A stretch of DNA of 64,000 bases from Mycobacterium gordonae. Lineage in GTDB: Bacteria > Actinomycetota > Actinomycetes > Mycobacteriales > Mycobacteriaceae. The stretch covers positions 4,496,739 through 4,560,738 of the forward strand of contig NZ_CP070973.1 in assembly GCF_017086405.1 (NCBI RefSeq). The letters are read 5' to 3'. This document shows, piece by piece, positions 52,231 to 60,988 of the stretch. Each line of letters starts with the position of its first letter. Position 1 is the stretch's first letter. The position numbers were made by a program, and so were the translations under genes. The notes under the pieces were generated by a model, which had not been told where the DNA came from, ran no database searches, and saw nothing but the letters and a program-made list of their open reading frames with translations.

Positions 52231-53204
52231 AAACGACCTACCGCACCGCCGTCCACGACGCGATCCGGGACGCGCTGCGTGACGACCCCCGCGTGGTTTT
52301 GATGGGCGAGGACGTGGGGCGCTACGGCGGAACGTACGCGGCGTCCAAGGGCCTGCTGGAAGAATTCGGCGAGGAGCGGGTCCGCGATACCCCGCTCTCC
52401 GAACTAGGTTTCGTCGGCATTGGTATCGGCGCCGCCCTCAACGGGTTGCGCCCGATCGTCGAAATCATGACGGTGAACTTCAGCCTGTTGGCCCTCGACC
52501 AGATCGTCAATACCGCTGCGGCGCTGCGTCATATGTCCGGCGGTCAGTTCTCGGTGCCGATCGTGGTCCGGATGGCGACCGGGGCCGGGCGGCAACTCGC
52601 CGCGCAGCATTCGCACAGCCTGGAACCGTGGTATGCCCACATCCCCGGCATCAAGGTGCTGGCGCCGGCGACGGTCGAAGACGCCTACGGCATGCTCGGA
52701 CCGGCACTGGCCGATCCGGACCCGGTGATCATCTTCGAACACGTCCAGCTCTACAACACCTCGACCGATATCGACACGTTGGAGCCCACGGACATCACCA
52801 AGGCGGCAATCCGCCGGGAAGGCGGCGACGTCACGCTGATCGCCTATGGCGGATGCGTCGGGAAGGCGCTGGACGCGGCGAACGAACTGTCGCTGGCCGG
52901 AATCGACAGCGAGGTGGTCGATCTGCGGGTGCTGCGACCGTTGGATACCGAGACGATCCTCGAATCGGTCCGCAAGACACACCGCGCCGTCGCCATCGAC
53001 GAGGCTTGGCGCACCGGCAGTTTGGCGGGCGAGATCTCGGCGGTGATCATGGAGGGCGCGTTCTACGACCTGGATGCGCCGGTCGGCCGGGTGTGCAGCG
53101 AAGAGGTGCCCATTCCGTACGCGAAACACCTTGAGGAGGAGGCACTTCCGCAGCCGCACAAGATCGTGGCCGCCGTGCACGAACTGTTCGGGGATCGATC
53201 ATGA
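52227..53204 (+). CDS. 2-oxoacid/acetoin dehydrogenase E1 component, beta subunit
   Basis: 325 aa, ATGA overlap with E1-alpha. 'VVLMGEDVGRYGGTYAASKG' (Glu contacting ThDP), 'TPLSELGFVGIGIGAALNGL' and 'ATGAGRQLAAQHSHSLEPWY' are characteristic of PdhB/AcoB. The C-terminal half has 'SVRKTHRAVAIDEAWRTG' and 'PIPYAKHLEEEALP', the typical transketolase C-domain ending. It forms an alpha2beta2 E1 with the upstream product. Its stop overlaps the E2 start. Confidence 0.93.
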   Translation: MKTTYRTAVHDAIRDALRDDPRVVLMGEDVGRYGGTYAASKGLLEEFGEERVRDTPLSELGFVGIGIGAALNGLRPIVEIMTVNFSLLALDQIVNTAAALRHMSGGQFSVPIVVRMATGAGRQLAAQHSHSLEPWYAHIPGIKVLAPATVEDAYGMLGPALADPDPVIIFEHVQLYNTSTDIDTLEPTDITKAAIRREGGDVTLIAYGGCVGKALDAANELSLAGIDSEVVDLRVLRPLDTETILESVRKTHRAVAIDEAWRTGSLAGEISAVIMEGAFYDLDAPVGRVCSEEVPIPYAKHLEEEALPQPHKIVAAVHELFGDRS

Positions 53205-54439
53205 TCGAGTTCACCATGCCCGCGCTGGGCTCGGACATGGACGAAGGCACGCTCAACGAGTGGCTGGTCAAACCCGGTGACAAGGTAACCCGCGGCCAGG
53301 TCGTCGCCGTGATCGAAACCACCAAGGCCTCGGTGGAAATCGAGTGCTGGCACGAGGGCACCATCGACGAGCTGGTGGTCCCGGTCGGCGAAACCGTGGC
53401 AGTGGGAGCGGTATTGGCCACCCTGCGGGAGGCGGGCGAAGCCGCCACCGCACCCATGCCGCCGGCCGCCGAGAAACCGCAGAAGAAGCCACCCCGCAAA
53501 CGCGCCCCGAAAGCGCCGGACAAGGCTCCCCAGCCGGCCACCGTTGCGCCGGCTCCGGTGCGGCCGGCCGGGCCACAACACCGCCGCTGGGTCTCCCCCG
53601 CCGCGCGCCGGCTGGCGGGCAACCTGAACGTCGACCTGGACGGGGTCAGCGGCACCGGCCCCGGGGGCGCGGTGACGATCGTCGACGTCGAGCACGCCGC
53701 CGCCACCCGGCGACCGGTCAAGAAGCCGGCTGTCAAACCCGCCGGCGAACGCATGTCCATGGCCGAGCGGGGGGCCGCGATGCGACAGTCGATCGCGGCC
53801 GCCATGAGCCGCTCCAAACGCGAGATCCCGCACTACTACCTGGCCGACGAGATCCTGATGGACACCGCGTTGACCTGGCTCACCGCCCGAAATGCGCAGC
53901 GGCCCATCACCGAGCGCGTGCTGCCGGCCGTCCTGCAACTCAAGGCGGTCGCCCTGGCCGCGCAGCGCTTCAAAGAGTTCAGCGGCTTCTGGCGCGAAGA
54001 CGGCTTCCAGCCCGCGCCCGCGGTGCACGTCGGTGTCGCCATCTCGTTGCGCGGCGGCGGTCTGGTGGCACCCGCAATTCACGACGTGGCCGAGAAGAAG
54101 CTCGACGAGCTGATGAGCGACCTCACCGACCTGGTGGCGCGGGCCCGCGCTGGTTCACTGCGCAGCTCAGAGATGTCCGATCCCACCATCACCGTCACCA
54201 ACCTGGGCGACCAGGGCGTCGACACCGTGTTCGGCGTAATCTACCCGCCGCAGGTCGCCCTGGTCGGCTTCGGCAAGACGACGCAGCGGGTCTGCGTCAT
54301 CGACGGCGGAATCCGCGTCGTCAACGCCGTGCAAGGCACCCTCGCCGCCGACCACCGGGCCAGCGACGGACACCGCGGCGCCCTGTTCTTGGCCGCCATC
54401 AACGAACTGCTGCAACAACCCGACGTCCTGGAGAAGTGA
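53201..54439 (+). CDS. Dihydrolipoamide acyltransferase (E2)
   Basis: 412 aa. Lipoyl domain 1-75 with 'VIETTKASVEIE' (lipoylated Lys42); Ala/Pro/Lys linker; peripheral-subunit-binding domain 'VSPAARRLAGNLNVDL' to 'GTGPGGAVTIVDV' (about 130-165); catalytic CAT domain with the acetyltransferase signature 'ADHRASDG' (His385, Asp389). Only one lipoyl domain. The complex would need an E3 (lipoamide dehydrogenase), which is not in this window. ATGA overlap with E1-beta. Confidence 0.93.
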   Translation: MIEFTMPALGSDMDEGTLNEWLVKPGDKVTRGQVVAVIETTKASVEIECWHEGTIDELVVPVGETVAVGAVLATLREAGEAATAPMPPAAEKPQKKPPRKRAPKAPDKAPQPATVAPAPVRPAGPQHRRWVSPAARRLAGNLNVDLDGVSGTGPGGAVTIVDVEHAAATRRPVKKPAVKPAGERMSMAERGAAMRQSIAAAMSRSKREIPHYYLADEILMDTALTWLTARNAQRPITERVLPAVLQLKAVALAAQRFKEFSGFWREDGFQPAPAVHVGVAISLRGGGLVAPAIHDVAEKKLDELMSDLTDLVARARAGSLRSSEMSDPTITVTNLGDQGVDTVFGVIYPPQVALVGFGKTTQRVCVIDGGIRVVNAVQGTLAADHRASDGHRGALFLAAINELLQQPDVLEK

Positions 54440-54442
54440 AGA

Positions 54443-54703
54443 ATGGCAACGAACGAAGACACTCGCGATGTGGTTCTGTCGGTGCTGACCACCATCGCGC
54501 CGGAGGTGGATGCCGACGACATCACCGACGACGACTTGCTGCGCGATCAGGTCGACCTGGACTCGATGGACTGGCTGAACTTCCTGCTCGGTATCCACAA
54601 GCGCTTCAACGTCGACATTCCGGAGTCCGATTACGCGTCGCTACGCACGCTGTCAGATGTGGTCGGCTACGTCGAAACTCACGCGCCGGCCGCAACGCGG
54701 TGA
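54443..54703 (+). CDS. Acyl carrier protein
   Basis: 86 aa, 3 bp after the E2 gene. The phosphopantetheine site is 'DLDSMDWLNFLLGIHKRF' with Ser41; helix 1 'RDVVLSVLTTIAPEVD' and the final 'LRTLSDVVGYVE' complete the fold. A carrier protein at the end of a 2-oxoacid dehydrogenase/acetyl-CoA synthetase operon is unusual. It could receive an acyl group from this complex or partner the FabH-type enzyme now decayed at 33059. Its end overlaps that of the convergent lysyltransferase-like gene by 25 bp. Confidence 0.9.
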   Translation: MATNEDTRDVVLSVLTTIAPEVDADDITDDDLLRDQVDLDSMDWLNFLLGIHKRFNVDIPESDYASLRTLSDVVGYVETHAPAATR

Positions 54704-56108
54704 TGAGCCGGCCGGAGCCGGCGGCGTCGGGGCGCGAACTCCAACGACAGCAACACCACCAGCGCGCTCGGAATATGGTGAGTGCACAACACCACATACC
54801 GGCGCTCACCCAGCGCATGAAACTTCCGTAGGTAGCGGTAGAGGGACTCCAGCCGGATCAGCGGGTCCAGCAGATGGATCAACCGGTAGACGACGCGCTG
54901 CAGCGTCCCGGGATGGGCCGCGTCGAAAACTTCCGGGAACGCCGCGAAGGCCAATGAAAGACGTTGCACACGATGGGTTTTCGCGTCGCCGATCATGTCG
55001 ACACTGAGCCGCTCGTCGATGCCGTTGGGGGCGTCGGGCCGACGATAGGGTGCGTCCAGGCTGATCTCCGACCCGGAGCCGGCGCTCGCGTAACGGTGGA
55101 AAGCCACGACCCGGCCGGCGACGTCGCGGGCAATGGCCAGCCGCACACCGGGGCAACGACCTTGCAGCGCACCATCGAGGTTCATGCAGAAGCCACGCTC
55201 GGTGCGAACCCCGCCGTGTGAGGCGTAGATCACCTCACTCAGTTCGGCGACCAGGCCGGCGTCCAGGTCTCGCTCGTCGACGATCGAGGTGGTGACTCCG
55301 CGGTTGCGGGTGCGCTGCACGGCCTGCCGCACATTGCGGTACCGGCGGCCGGCCAGGCTGAAGTGTGGAACATCGACCACCACGTCGCGCCCGATCGGCA
55401 CCGCGAGCATCGCCTGCCCGATCAACTCCCTGGTCCACAATCCGAGATTTCGCTGTGCACCGGCCAACACCACGATGCGCCAACCACGCGACCGGCACAT
55501 GACCGCGAATTGTGTTGCCAATTGCTCGAATTGCGTACGCTCACCGATCGGATCGCCACTGACCACGGCGAACCCGAGCCGGGTCCGGTAGGCGATCGCG
55601 GCCGTGCCGGCGACATTGAAGTAGTAGCTTTTCAGCGAATGCATGGCGAAGGGCGCCAGCGGGTCGGCGGGTGTGGCGTCGACGAGCTCCCATACCCGCT
55701 GCAACAACTCCGGTTGCGGCTCAGCCGAAGTGGGCCACATCAGCGCCAGACCGCTCCCGGCGACCAGCACGTTGCCCCATGCCCCGAAGTCCAGGACATG
55801 GGCGAAGATCCCGGCCGCCAGCAGCACAGCGGCGCCGGCGGCGTGCCGCGGGTGACCGGCCGGCCGAGGAACACCCCGCGCGCGATGAGCACCACAGCGG
55901 CCAGCAGGGCGACCGACCATCCGAACCTTCCCACGGAATACCAATTCGCGGCCGGGCGTTCGTGCACGGTCAACACCGTCAACCAGGTCAGCACGCAGAC
56001 CAGCAGCAGCGAACTCGCCGGCCTGGCCGCGCGGCGGTCGGTCCGCAGGATGATGCGTTCGGACGCCGGCGCAGCGCCGGCACGGCGACCACGTTGACTG
56101 ACGTTCAT
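54679..56108 (-). pseudogene. Phosphatidylglycerol lysyltransferase-like (DUF2156) membrane protein, frameshifted
   Basis: ATG 56108 behind AAGGGAG starts 'MNVSQRGRRAG' and continues with spans 'SSLLLVCVLTWLTVLTVHE' and 'GWSVALLAAVVLIARGVFLG' up to about 55855. There the coding signal moves to the other frame: 'AAGAAVLLAAGIFAHVLDFG', 'GNVLVAGSGLALMWPT' and then an intact ~330-residue GNAT-like domain ('SYYFNVAGTAAIAYRTRLG', 'GDPIGERTQF', 'VQRTRNRGV'). The latter is the C-terminal domain of MprF/LysX-like aminoacyl-lipid transferases. One base must be lost or gained for a full-length product. A DosR box precedes it. Either a recent pseudogene or a sequencing error. Confidence 0.75.
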
Positions 56109-56131
56109 GCGCACTCCCTTACCCGCCATAA

Positions 56132-56178
56132 ACGCTATCGGCCCAGGCGGTCTCGGGTCGTGAGGCTTAAGTCACCAA
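56132..56178. promoter_or_regulatory. DosR box and -10 element of the lysyltransferase-like gene
   Basis: CGTGAGGCTTAAGTCACCAA (56159-56178) differs from the box at 38210-38229 by a single base. The minus-strand -10 TAGCGT (complement at 56132-56137) is 21 bp away and 24 bp from the ATG. The divergent small membrane protein at 56297 might use the same box. Confidence 0.75.
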
Positions 56179-56296
56179 AGCCTCCGAGCGGCGACGAATG
56201 TCCCGTCTGATTCGTGACTTCGGTCCCTGCCGTCGCCCCGATGAAGGTGCTCAGATGGTGATATGGAGACGAGGGTCTCCAATCGGAGGTTTGGCA

Positions 56297-56761
56297 ATGA
56301 GCACGTCAGAATTACAGCCACGGACGCGCGAGTTCGCCCGGGTGCTCGGCCCCTACTTCGCCATCCTGGGCATCACGACCGTGGCGCGCGGATCCCAGAT
56401 GCGCACGCTGCTGACCGATTTCGAGTCCAGCCCGGTGTGGTTCTGGGTGACAGGCGCCCTGGTGCTCATCATCGGCCTGGTCGTCGTCGGGTTGCACCCT
56501 TACTGGCGGGGCGCGGCGGCGATCACGGTGTCGGTGCTGGGCTGGGCGATCACCCTGCGCGGCCTGATGCTGCTCGCCTTCCCGAATGCCTTCATCGCTG
56601 CCGCCAACGCCACCATCGGCATGGACGGCATGTGGATGACGGCAAGCGTTCTGCTCGCGGTGGTCGGCTTGTACCTGAGCTATGTGGGCTGGCGTCCCGC
56701 ACCCGCCGCTGCATCGCCGAAAGCCGAAGCAGCGCAACGAGACTTACCGCGCGCGGCGTAG
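56297..56761 (+). CDS. Small four-helix membrane protein
   Basis: 154 aa; ATG 56297 has CGGAGG upstream. Hydrophobic segments: 'GPYFAILGITTVARG', 'VWFWVTGALVLIIGLVVVGL', 'GAAAITVSVLGWAITLRGLM' and 'TASVLLAVVGLYLSYVGW', then an Ala-rich polar tail. No recognised family. The leader has a 6-bp inverted repeat (GGAGAC 56265-56270, GTCTCC 56275-56280). It lies across the intergenic region from the DosR-controlled lysyltransferase-like gene, so joint hypoxic induction is plausible. Confidence 0.75.
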   Translation: MSTSELQPRTREFARVLGPYFAILGITTVARGSQMRTLLTDFESSPVWFWVTGALVLIIGLVVVGLHPYWRGAAAITVSVLGWAITLRGLMLLAFPNAFIAAANATIGMDGMWMTASVLLAVVGLYLSYVGWRPAPAAASPKAEAAQRDLPRAA

Positions 56762-56773
56762 GTCAGACCCCGA

Positions 56774-56950
56774 TCACTGTTCCGGCGCGTCGTCGTCCTC
56801 AGCGGGGGTGAGGTAGTTCTCCTCCTCCTGGACGAAGTGCAGTCGCAGCAGCGCACGAAGCCCGTACGGCAGGCCAGCAGGTCGTCGACCTGGTCAGGCT
56901 TTAGCTTCCCGGGCGACCGCGGTGACCCGGGCGGTGTTGACCTCAAAGCG
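56774..56950 (-). pseudogene. C-terminal remnant of a hemerythrin (HHE) domain
   Basis: Minus-strand sequence 'KLKPDQVDDLLA' changes frame near 56870 and continues 'YGLRALLRLHFVQEEENYL', ending at a stop at 56774. This is the last helix of HHE cation-binding domains, including the H-F-x-x-E-E iron-ligand motif. No N-terminal half with the other His ligands can be found upstream, so this is a fragment. It probably represents another decayed member of the hypoxia island. Confidence 0.55.
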
Positions 56951-57441
56951 AGTGCAAGGGCCGGCAATCCAGGCCGGTGTCAGTGCCGCAGCGGATGACC
57001 CTTGCACCCTGGCTTGCACCCAGCGGCGGACCTTGAGCCGCGGGGGTTGTCCGCCCCCGGTGCTGGTCTCGATGAGCTGCTAGCGGGAGCCGTTGAGCTG
57101 ATCGAGCAGTGTCAATTGCGTTGGGTGTTCGATCTTTTCCCGCCACACCAGGATGCGCATCTCTGCGGGCCAGCTGGCCCCGGGTCGCCGTCGGCACGCG
57201 AACGCAGCAGCCCGGTCAGCTTGTCGCGGCCGCGTCGTCGCGGACCTCCCGGCTGCAATTAGCGGCGGCTCCCAGCTGGTTCGGGCATGTGCGCGATCGC
57301 GTTCCGGGCCGGTTCGTCGAGGCCGAACCCGACCGAGGAGGCCACCGACCGACCAGCCGGGCCGATTGTTCAGCGTGTTTATGTCCGAACGGCGGCAGAT
57401 GGCGATCGAGCTGGGGTTTACCCTCTGGTATGCCGATCGAG
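56951..57441. other. Gene-free stretch between the hemerythrin remnant and a PE_PGRS gene
   Basis: About 490 bp on both strands have only short frames with no ribosome sites, no family motifs and several stops, for example minus-strand 'QLTLLDQLNGSR' followed by a stop. It looks like the debris of one or more old genes. I see no tRNA or inverted-repeat ends that would show what removed them. Confidence 0.5.
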
Positions 57442-59169
57442 CTATGACGATCCGTTCGTCCCGCTAGCGCCCGCAAGTATGCCGCCGCTGCCGCCGGTGC
57501 CGCCGGTCCCACCGTTGATGCCGTTGCCGCCGTTACCGCCGAAACCGACAAGCGTCGGGACGAAGGAGCCGTTGGCAACTGCCCCGGCGTTGCCGCCGTT
57601 GCCGCCTTTGGCAAACCCGCCGCCGCTGCCGGCGTTGCCCCCGTTTCCGCCGACGCCAAAGCTGGCAAGGCCGCCGCCATCGCCGCCATCGCCGCCGTTG
57701 CCGCCAGACCCAGCGAAATTGGATCCCCCGGCACCGCCAGCACCACCGGCGCCAACGCCCGTGAGCACAGCGCCCTGGCCGCCGTGGCCACCCGCGCCGC
57801 CCAAAACGACCGCGGCGCCACCGATGCCACCGGCACCGCCGACACCCACCCCGGTGACCGCGACGCCCTGACCGCCCTGGCCCGCCGCGCCGCCAAAGTC
57901 GTTGGCAGCTCCACCGATGCCTCCGGCACCGCCGACGCCCACGCCGGCGAGCGCAGCGCCGATGCCGCCCTGGCCGCCCGCGCCGCCGGCGATTTGACCC
58001 AACCCAGCACCGCCGCCGACACCGCCCTGGGCGTATCCGACAAGGGCGGCCATGTTACCGCCGGCGCCTCCGGCACCGCCGATGCCGCTAGGACCGACTG
58101 CGCCACCGCCGTCGCCACCGGCACCGCCGATACCAAAGAATCCACCCTGTCCAGCGCCGCCGGCACCCCCGGCACCGCCGACGTTGCCTACGCCGCCGGG
58201 CCCGCCGGCCCCGCTCAGTCCAAAAAGCAGGCCGGTTGCGGCGCCGCCCGCGCCGCCGGCGCCCCCCGCACCGCCAGTGAAACCACCTATTCCGCCCGGC
58301 CCGCCAGCACCACCGACAGCGCCGAGCCCGCCGCCCGCGCCGCCGGCGCCGCCGGCCCCGCCAGTTGCCAGTCCAGAGGCACCCCCAGCCCCGCCGTTGC
58401 CACCCCAACCGAACCACGGGGTGTTGCCACCGGCGCCGCCGACTCCGCCGGTTGCCACCTCAGAACGACCCCCGGCCCCGCCATTGCCGCCCAAGCCGAA
58501 CAGTGGGGCGTTGCCGCCGGCCCCACCAGCACCGCCTACCAAGCCAACACCGGTCACCGCACCCCCGGCACCGCCGGCCCCGCCGCTGCCGAGTAGCCAC
58601 CCACCACTACCGCCCATTCCACCGGCCCCACCCAAGAAACCGTTTCCACCGGCCCCGCCGTTGCCGATCAGTCCCGCCGCACCACCACTTCCGCCGTTCT
58701 GAGTGCCGCCGCTGGTGAAGCTGAAGCCATTACCGCCGTTGCCCAACAACAACCCACCCGCACCGCCGTTGGGATTTGCCGCCGTTCCATGGGCGCCGTT
58801 GCCGATCAGCGGACGGCCCAACAACGCCTGAGTGGGCGCGTTCACCACACCCAACACATTGCTGGCCAACTCCTGCAACGGCGACACACTCGCCGCTTCA
58901 GCGCCCGCATACGCCGCGCCGGCAGCATTTAACGTTTGGACAAAACTCTGATGAAACTCCGCGGTCTGAGCGGTCAGCGACTGGTACTGCTGGGCGTACC
59001 CACTAAAGAGTGTCGCAACGGCCTGCGAGACCTCGTCAGCACCAGCCGACAGCATCTCGGTTGTGGAGGCCGCGGCCGCCGCGTTGGCCTCGTTCAGCGA
59101 CGTACCGATACTTGCCACATCCTGCACCGCCGTTGCGAGCATTTCCGGGACTACGATCACGGCAGACAT
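57442..59169 (-). CDS. PE_PGRS family protein (575 aa)
   Basis: ATG 59169. Intact PE domain: 'SAVIVVPEMLATAVQDVASI' and 'SAGADEVSQAVATLFSGYAQ', then 'TQALLGRPLIGNGAHG'. The PGRS domain has a distinctive set of blocks with the core 'GVGVGGAGGIGGAA' and 'WFGWGGNGGAGG'-like units, plus alternating hydrophobic spacers (GLGQIAGGAGGQGG). The C-terminal segment 'GFGGNGGNGINGG' is common. Like the other two PE_PGRS genes here it has the LLGRPLIG hinge. Expected on the cell surface. Confidence 0.95.
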   Translation of the reverse strand: MSAVIVVPEMLATAVQDVASIGTSLNEANAAAAASTTEMLSAGADEVSQAVATLFSGYAQQYQSLTAQTAEFHQSFVQTLNAAGAAYAGAEAASVSPLQELASNVLGVVNAPTQALLGRPLIGNGAHGTAANPNGGAGGLLLGNGGNGFSFTSGGTQNGGSGGAAGLIGNGGAGGNGFLGGAGGMGGSGGWLLGSGGAGGAGGAVTGVGLVGGAGGAGGNAPLFGLGGNGGAGGRSEVATGGVGGAGGNTPWFGWGGNGGAGGASGLATGGAGGAGGAGGGLGAVGGAGGPGGIGGFTGGAGGAGGAGGAATGLLFGLSGAGGPGGVGNVGGAGGAGGAGQGGFFGIGGAGGDGGGAVGPSGIGGAGGAGGNMAALVGYAQGGVGGGAGLGQIAGGAGGQGGIGAALAGVGVGGAGGIGGAANDFGGAAGQGGQGVAVTGVGVGGAGGIGGAAVVLGGAGGHGGQGAVLTGVGAGGAGGAGGSNFAGSGGNGGDGGDGGGLASFGVGGNGGNAGSGGGFAKGGNGGNAGAVANGSFVPTLVGFGGNGGNGINGGTGGTGGSGGILAGASGTNGSS

Positions 59170-59534
59170 CGAACCTCCATAAACGTCAACGGATGACGCA
59201 CATGATGCGCTCCAATTCGACTATGCGTGAGCGATCGTCGATATTCGTTACGTCCTGGCGTACATGAGGAGCCTGGTGCGTTACTTGGTCGGTTGGGTTG
59301 CTTCGACGGGGTGGTGGCGGGCGATGACCAGCAGGCGGTGGCGAACCACGAACCAACTACCGACGACCGCAGCCTCGCCTGGAGATGATGCACTCGACTC
59401 CGCCTGCCGCCTCTACCTCGGTAATGCAACGGCCCATGCCTGACCCCCGACGAATTTACGGGCGCGACCACCTAGTCGTCGTCTGCCCAGGACGCCCCGG
59501 TGCGCTCGTCGCGACAACATGGCAAGGTAGACAC
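59170..59534. other. 365-bp gap between PE_PGRS and the meta-cleavage hydrolase
   Basis: No convincing gene. A 59-codon plus-strand frame (59264-59443, 'MRSLVRYLVGWVASTGWW') has no ribosome site. A minus-strand frame ending at 59281 reads 'WFVVRHRLLVIARHH' without a visible start. It must contain the PE_PGRS promoter and the hydrolase promoter. Confidence 0.45.
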
Positions 59535-60425
59535 GTGTCTGACAGCGCTGAACCACGCGGACCCGACCTGCGTGAAATCGATACTCCGGTGGGCGCTTTG
59601 CGGTACTACGACCATGGCTCAGACCATGACTCGGACGGGCCGGTGGTGCTCTTTCTGCACGGGTCCGGGCCCGGAGTTAGCGGCTGGCGCAACTTCCGCG
59701 GCGTGCTGCCGACGTTCGCCGAGCAATTCCGGTGCCTGGTCTTGGAATTCCCCGGCTTCGGCGTCACCGACGACTTCGGTGGGCACCCGATGATCACCGC
59801 TCAGGGGGTCGTGGCACCGTTCCTGGACGCGCTCGAGGTGGACCGTGTCCATATCGTCGGCAATTCGATGGGCGGCGGCGTCGGCGTCAATTTCGCCATC
59901 CGGTACCCCGACCGCATCGATCGGTTGGTGACGATCGGCGGCATCGGCACCAACACCTTCAGCCCCGGCCCGAGCGAGGGCATCCGACTACTGCAGGAGT
60001 TCACCGAGAATCCCACCCGGCAACGGCTCGTGGACTGGCTCAAGTCGATGGTCTACGACCAGTCGCTGGTCACCGACGAGCTGGTCGAGGAGCGCTGGCA
60101 GCTGGCCGGCGACCCGGAGACGTTGGCTTCCGCGCGCCGGATGTACGGCAAGGCGGCGTACGCCGCGATGATGGCCGCGATGGCAACCACCGACCGACCG
60201 ATGCCGTGGGCGGTCATGCACAAGGTGGCCGCCCCCACGCTGTTGACCTGGGGACGCGACGACCGGGTGAGCCCACTGGACATGGCGATCATCCCGATGC
60301 GCACCATCCCCAATGCGGAATTGCACGTGTTTCCCAACTGTGGGCACTGGGCGATGATCGAGGCCAAGGCCGCGTTCGAGAGCGTTGTGCTGGCATTTCT
60401 CAACCGCGGTGTCACAGGCCGTTGA
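59535..60425 (+). CDS. Alpha/beta hydrolase of the meta-cleavage-product (HsaD/BphD-like) type
   Basis: 296 aa from GTG 59535, with AAGG 8 bases before. 'FLHGSGPGVSGWRNFRGVL' is the signature of C-C bond hydrolases that act on ring-opened catechols. Nucleophile Ser111 in 'VGNSMGGG', Asp in 'WGRDDRVSP' and His in 'NCGHWAM' complete the triad. In steroid degradation the HsaD hydrolase follows the HsaC dioxygenase. Here an HsaA-like hydroxylase and a Baeyer-Villiger-type monooxygenase lie nearby but no ring-cleaving dioxygenase, so the pathway is only partly encoded here. Confidence 0.88.
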   Translation: MSDSAEPRGPDLREIDTPVGALRYYDHGSDHDSDGPVVLFLHGSGPGVSGWRNFRGVLPTFAEQFRCLVLEFPGFGVTDDFGGHPMITAQGVVAPFLDALEVDRVHIVGNSMGGGVGVNFAIRYPDRIDRLVTIGGIGTNTFSPGPSEGIRLLQEFTENPTRQRLVDWLKSMVYDQSLVTDELVEERWQLAGDPETLASARRMYGKAAYAAMMAAMATTDRPMPWAVMHKVAAPTLLTWGRDDRVSPLDMAIIPMRTIPNAELHVFPNCGHWAMIEAKAAFESVVLAFLNRGVTGR

Positions 60426-60885
60426 GGCCCCGGGTGAGCAGGGCGTGTGCCTGCGGGTTGCCGTCGAGTACACGGCTGGTGCGGGTGCCGATCCGCCACC
60501 GTCCCTCGATGCGCCGCAACGCGAAATGGTTTGCCGTAGCGCGCCATACGCGGTAACCGTCGCCCTCGCGCACCAATACCAGCGACTCGCACACCGCCAC
60601 TGCGGTATCGCCGTCCACCGTCACCACGGCCGGCCCCAGGAAGTGGCTGCACCCGTTGTTCACCATCTTCTGGTGCGCCCCGGAGTTGACCATGGCGCGC
60701 AGGTCGTCGCGGCCCTCCAACCGCATCAGGTCGATGTCGTAGACACCGTCTTGCGCCCACAGGCCCGCGGCGGCGTCGGGGTCGGCGGCGTCGACGGCCG
60801 GGCCGTAGGAGGCGATCAGCCGGGCAATGTCGCGTTCGTCCTCGAGCATGCGCAGGCGGACGAGCAGCTCTTCGACTTCGGTCAT
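60412..60885 (-). CDS. SnoaL-like / NTF2-fold protein
   Basis: 157 aa. 'RLRMLEDERDIARLIASYGP' followed by 'AVDAADPDAAAGLWAQDGVY' is the usual N-terminal helix-strand signature of SnoaL_4 (NTF2-like) proteins, with later strands 'VTVDGDTAVAVCESLVLV' and 'RATANHFALRRIEGRWRI'. The fold forms a conical cavity used by isomerases, dehydratases or ring-cleavage partners. It overlaps the end of the convergent hydrolase by 14 bp and lies 103 bp upstream of the monooxygenase end, probably part of the same catabolic set. Confidence 0.87.
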   Translation of the reverse strand: MTEVEELLVRLRMLEDERDIARLIASYGPAVDAADPDAAAGLWAQDGVYDIDLMRLEGRDDLRAMVNSGAHQKMVNNGCSHFLGPAVVTVDGDTAVAVCESLVLVREGDGYRVWRATANHFALRRIEGRWRIGTRTSRVLDGNPQAHALLTRGLNGL

Positions 60886-60988
60886 GACTGCCTACTTCTG
60901 GTTGGTTCTGGCCCAGCAGGGCCTGGATTCGGTAGTGCGCGCCGAGGACGACGGCCCGGTCGGGTCCACTGCCAAAACTGCGGTGTCG

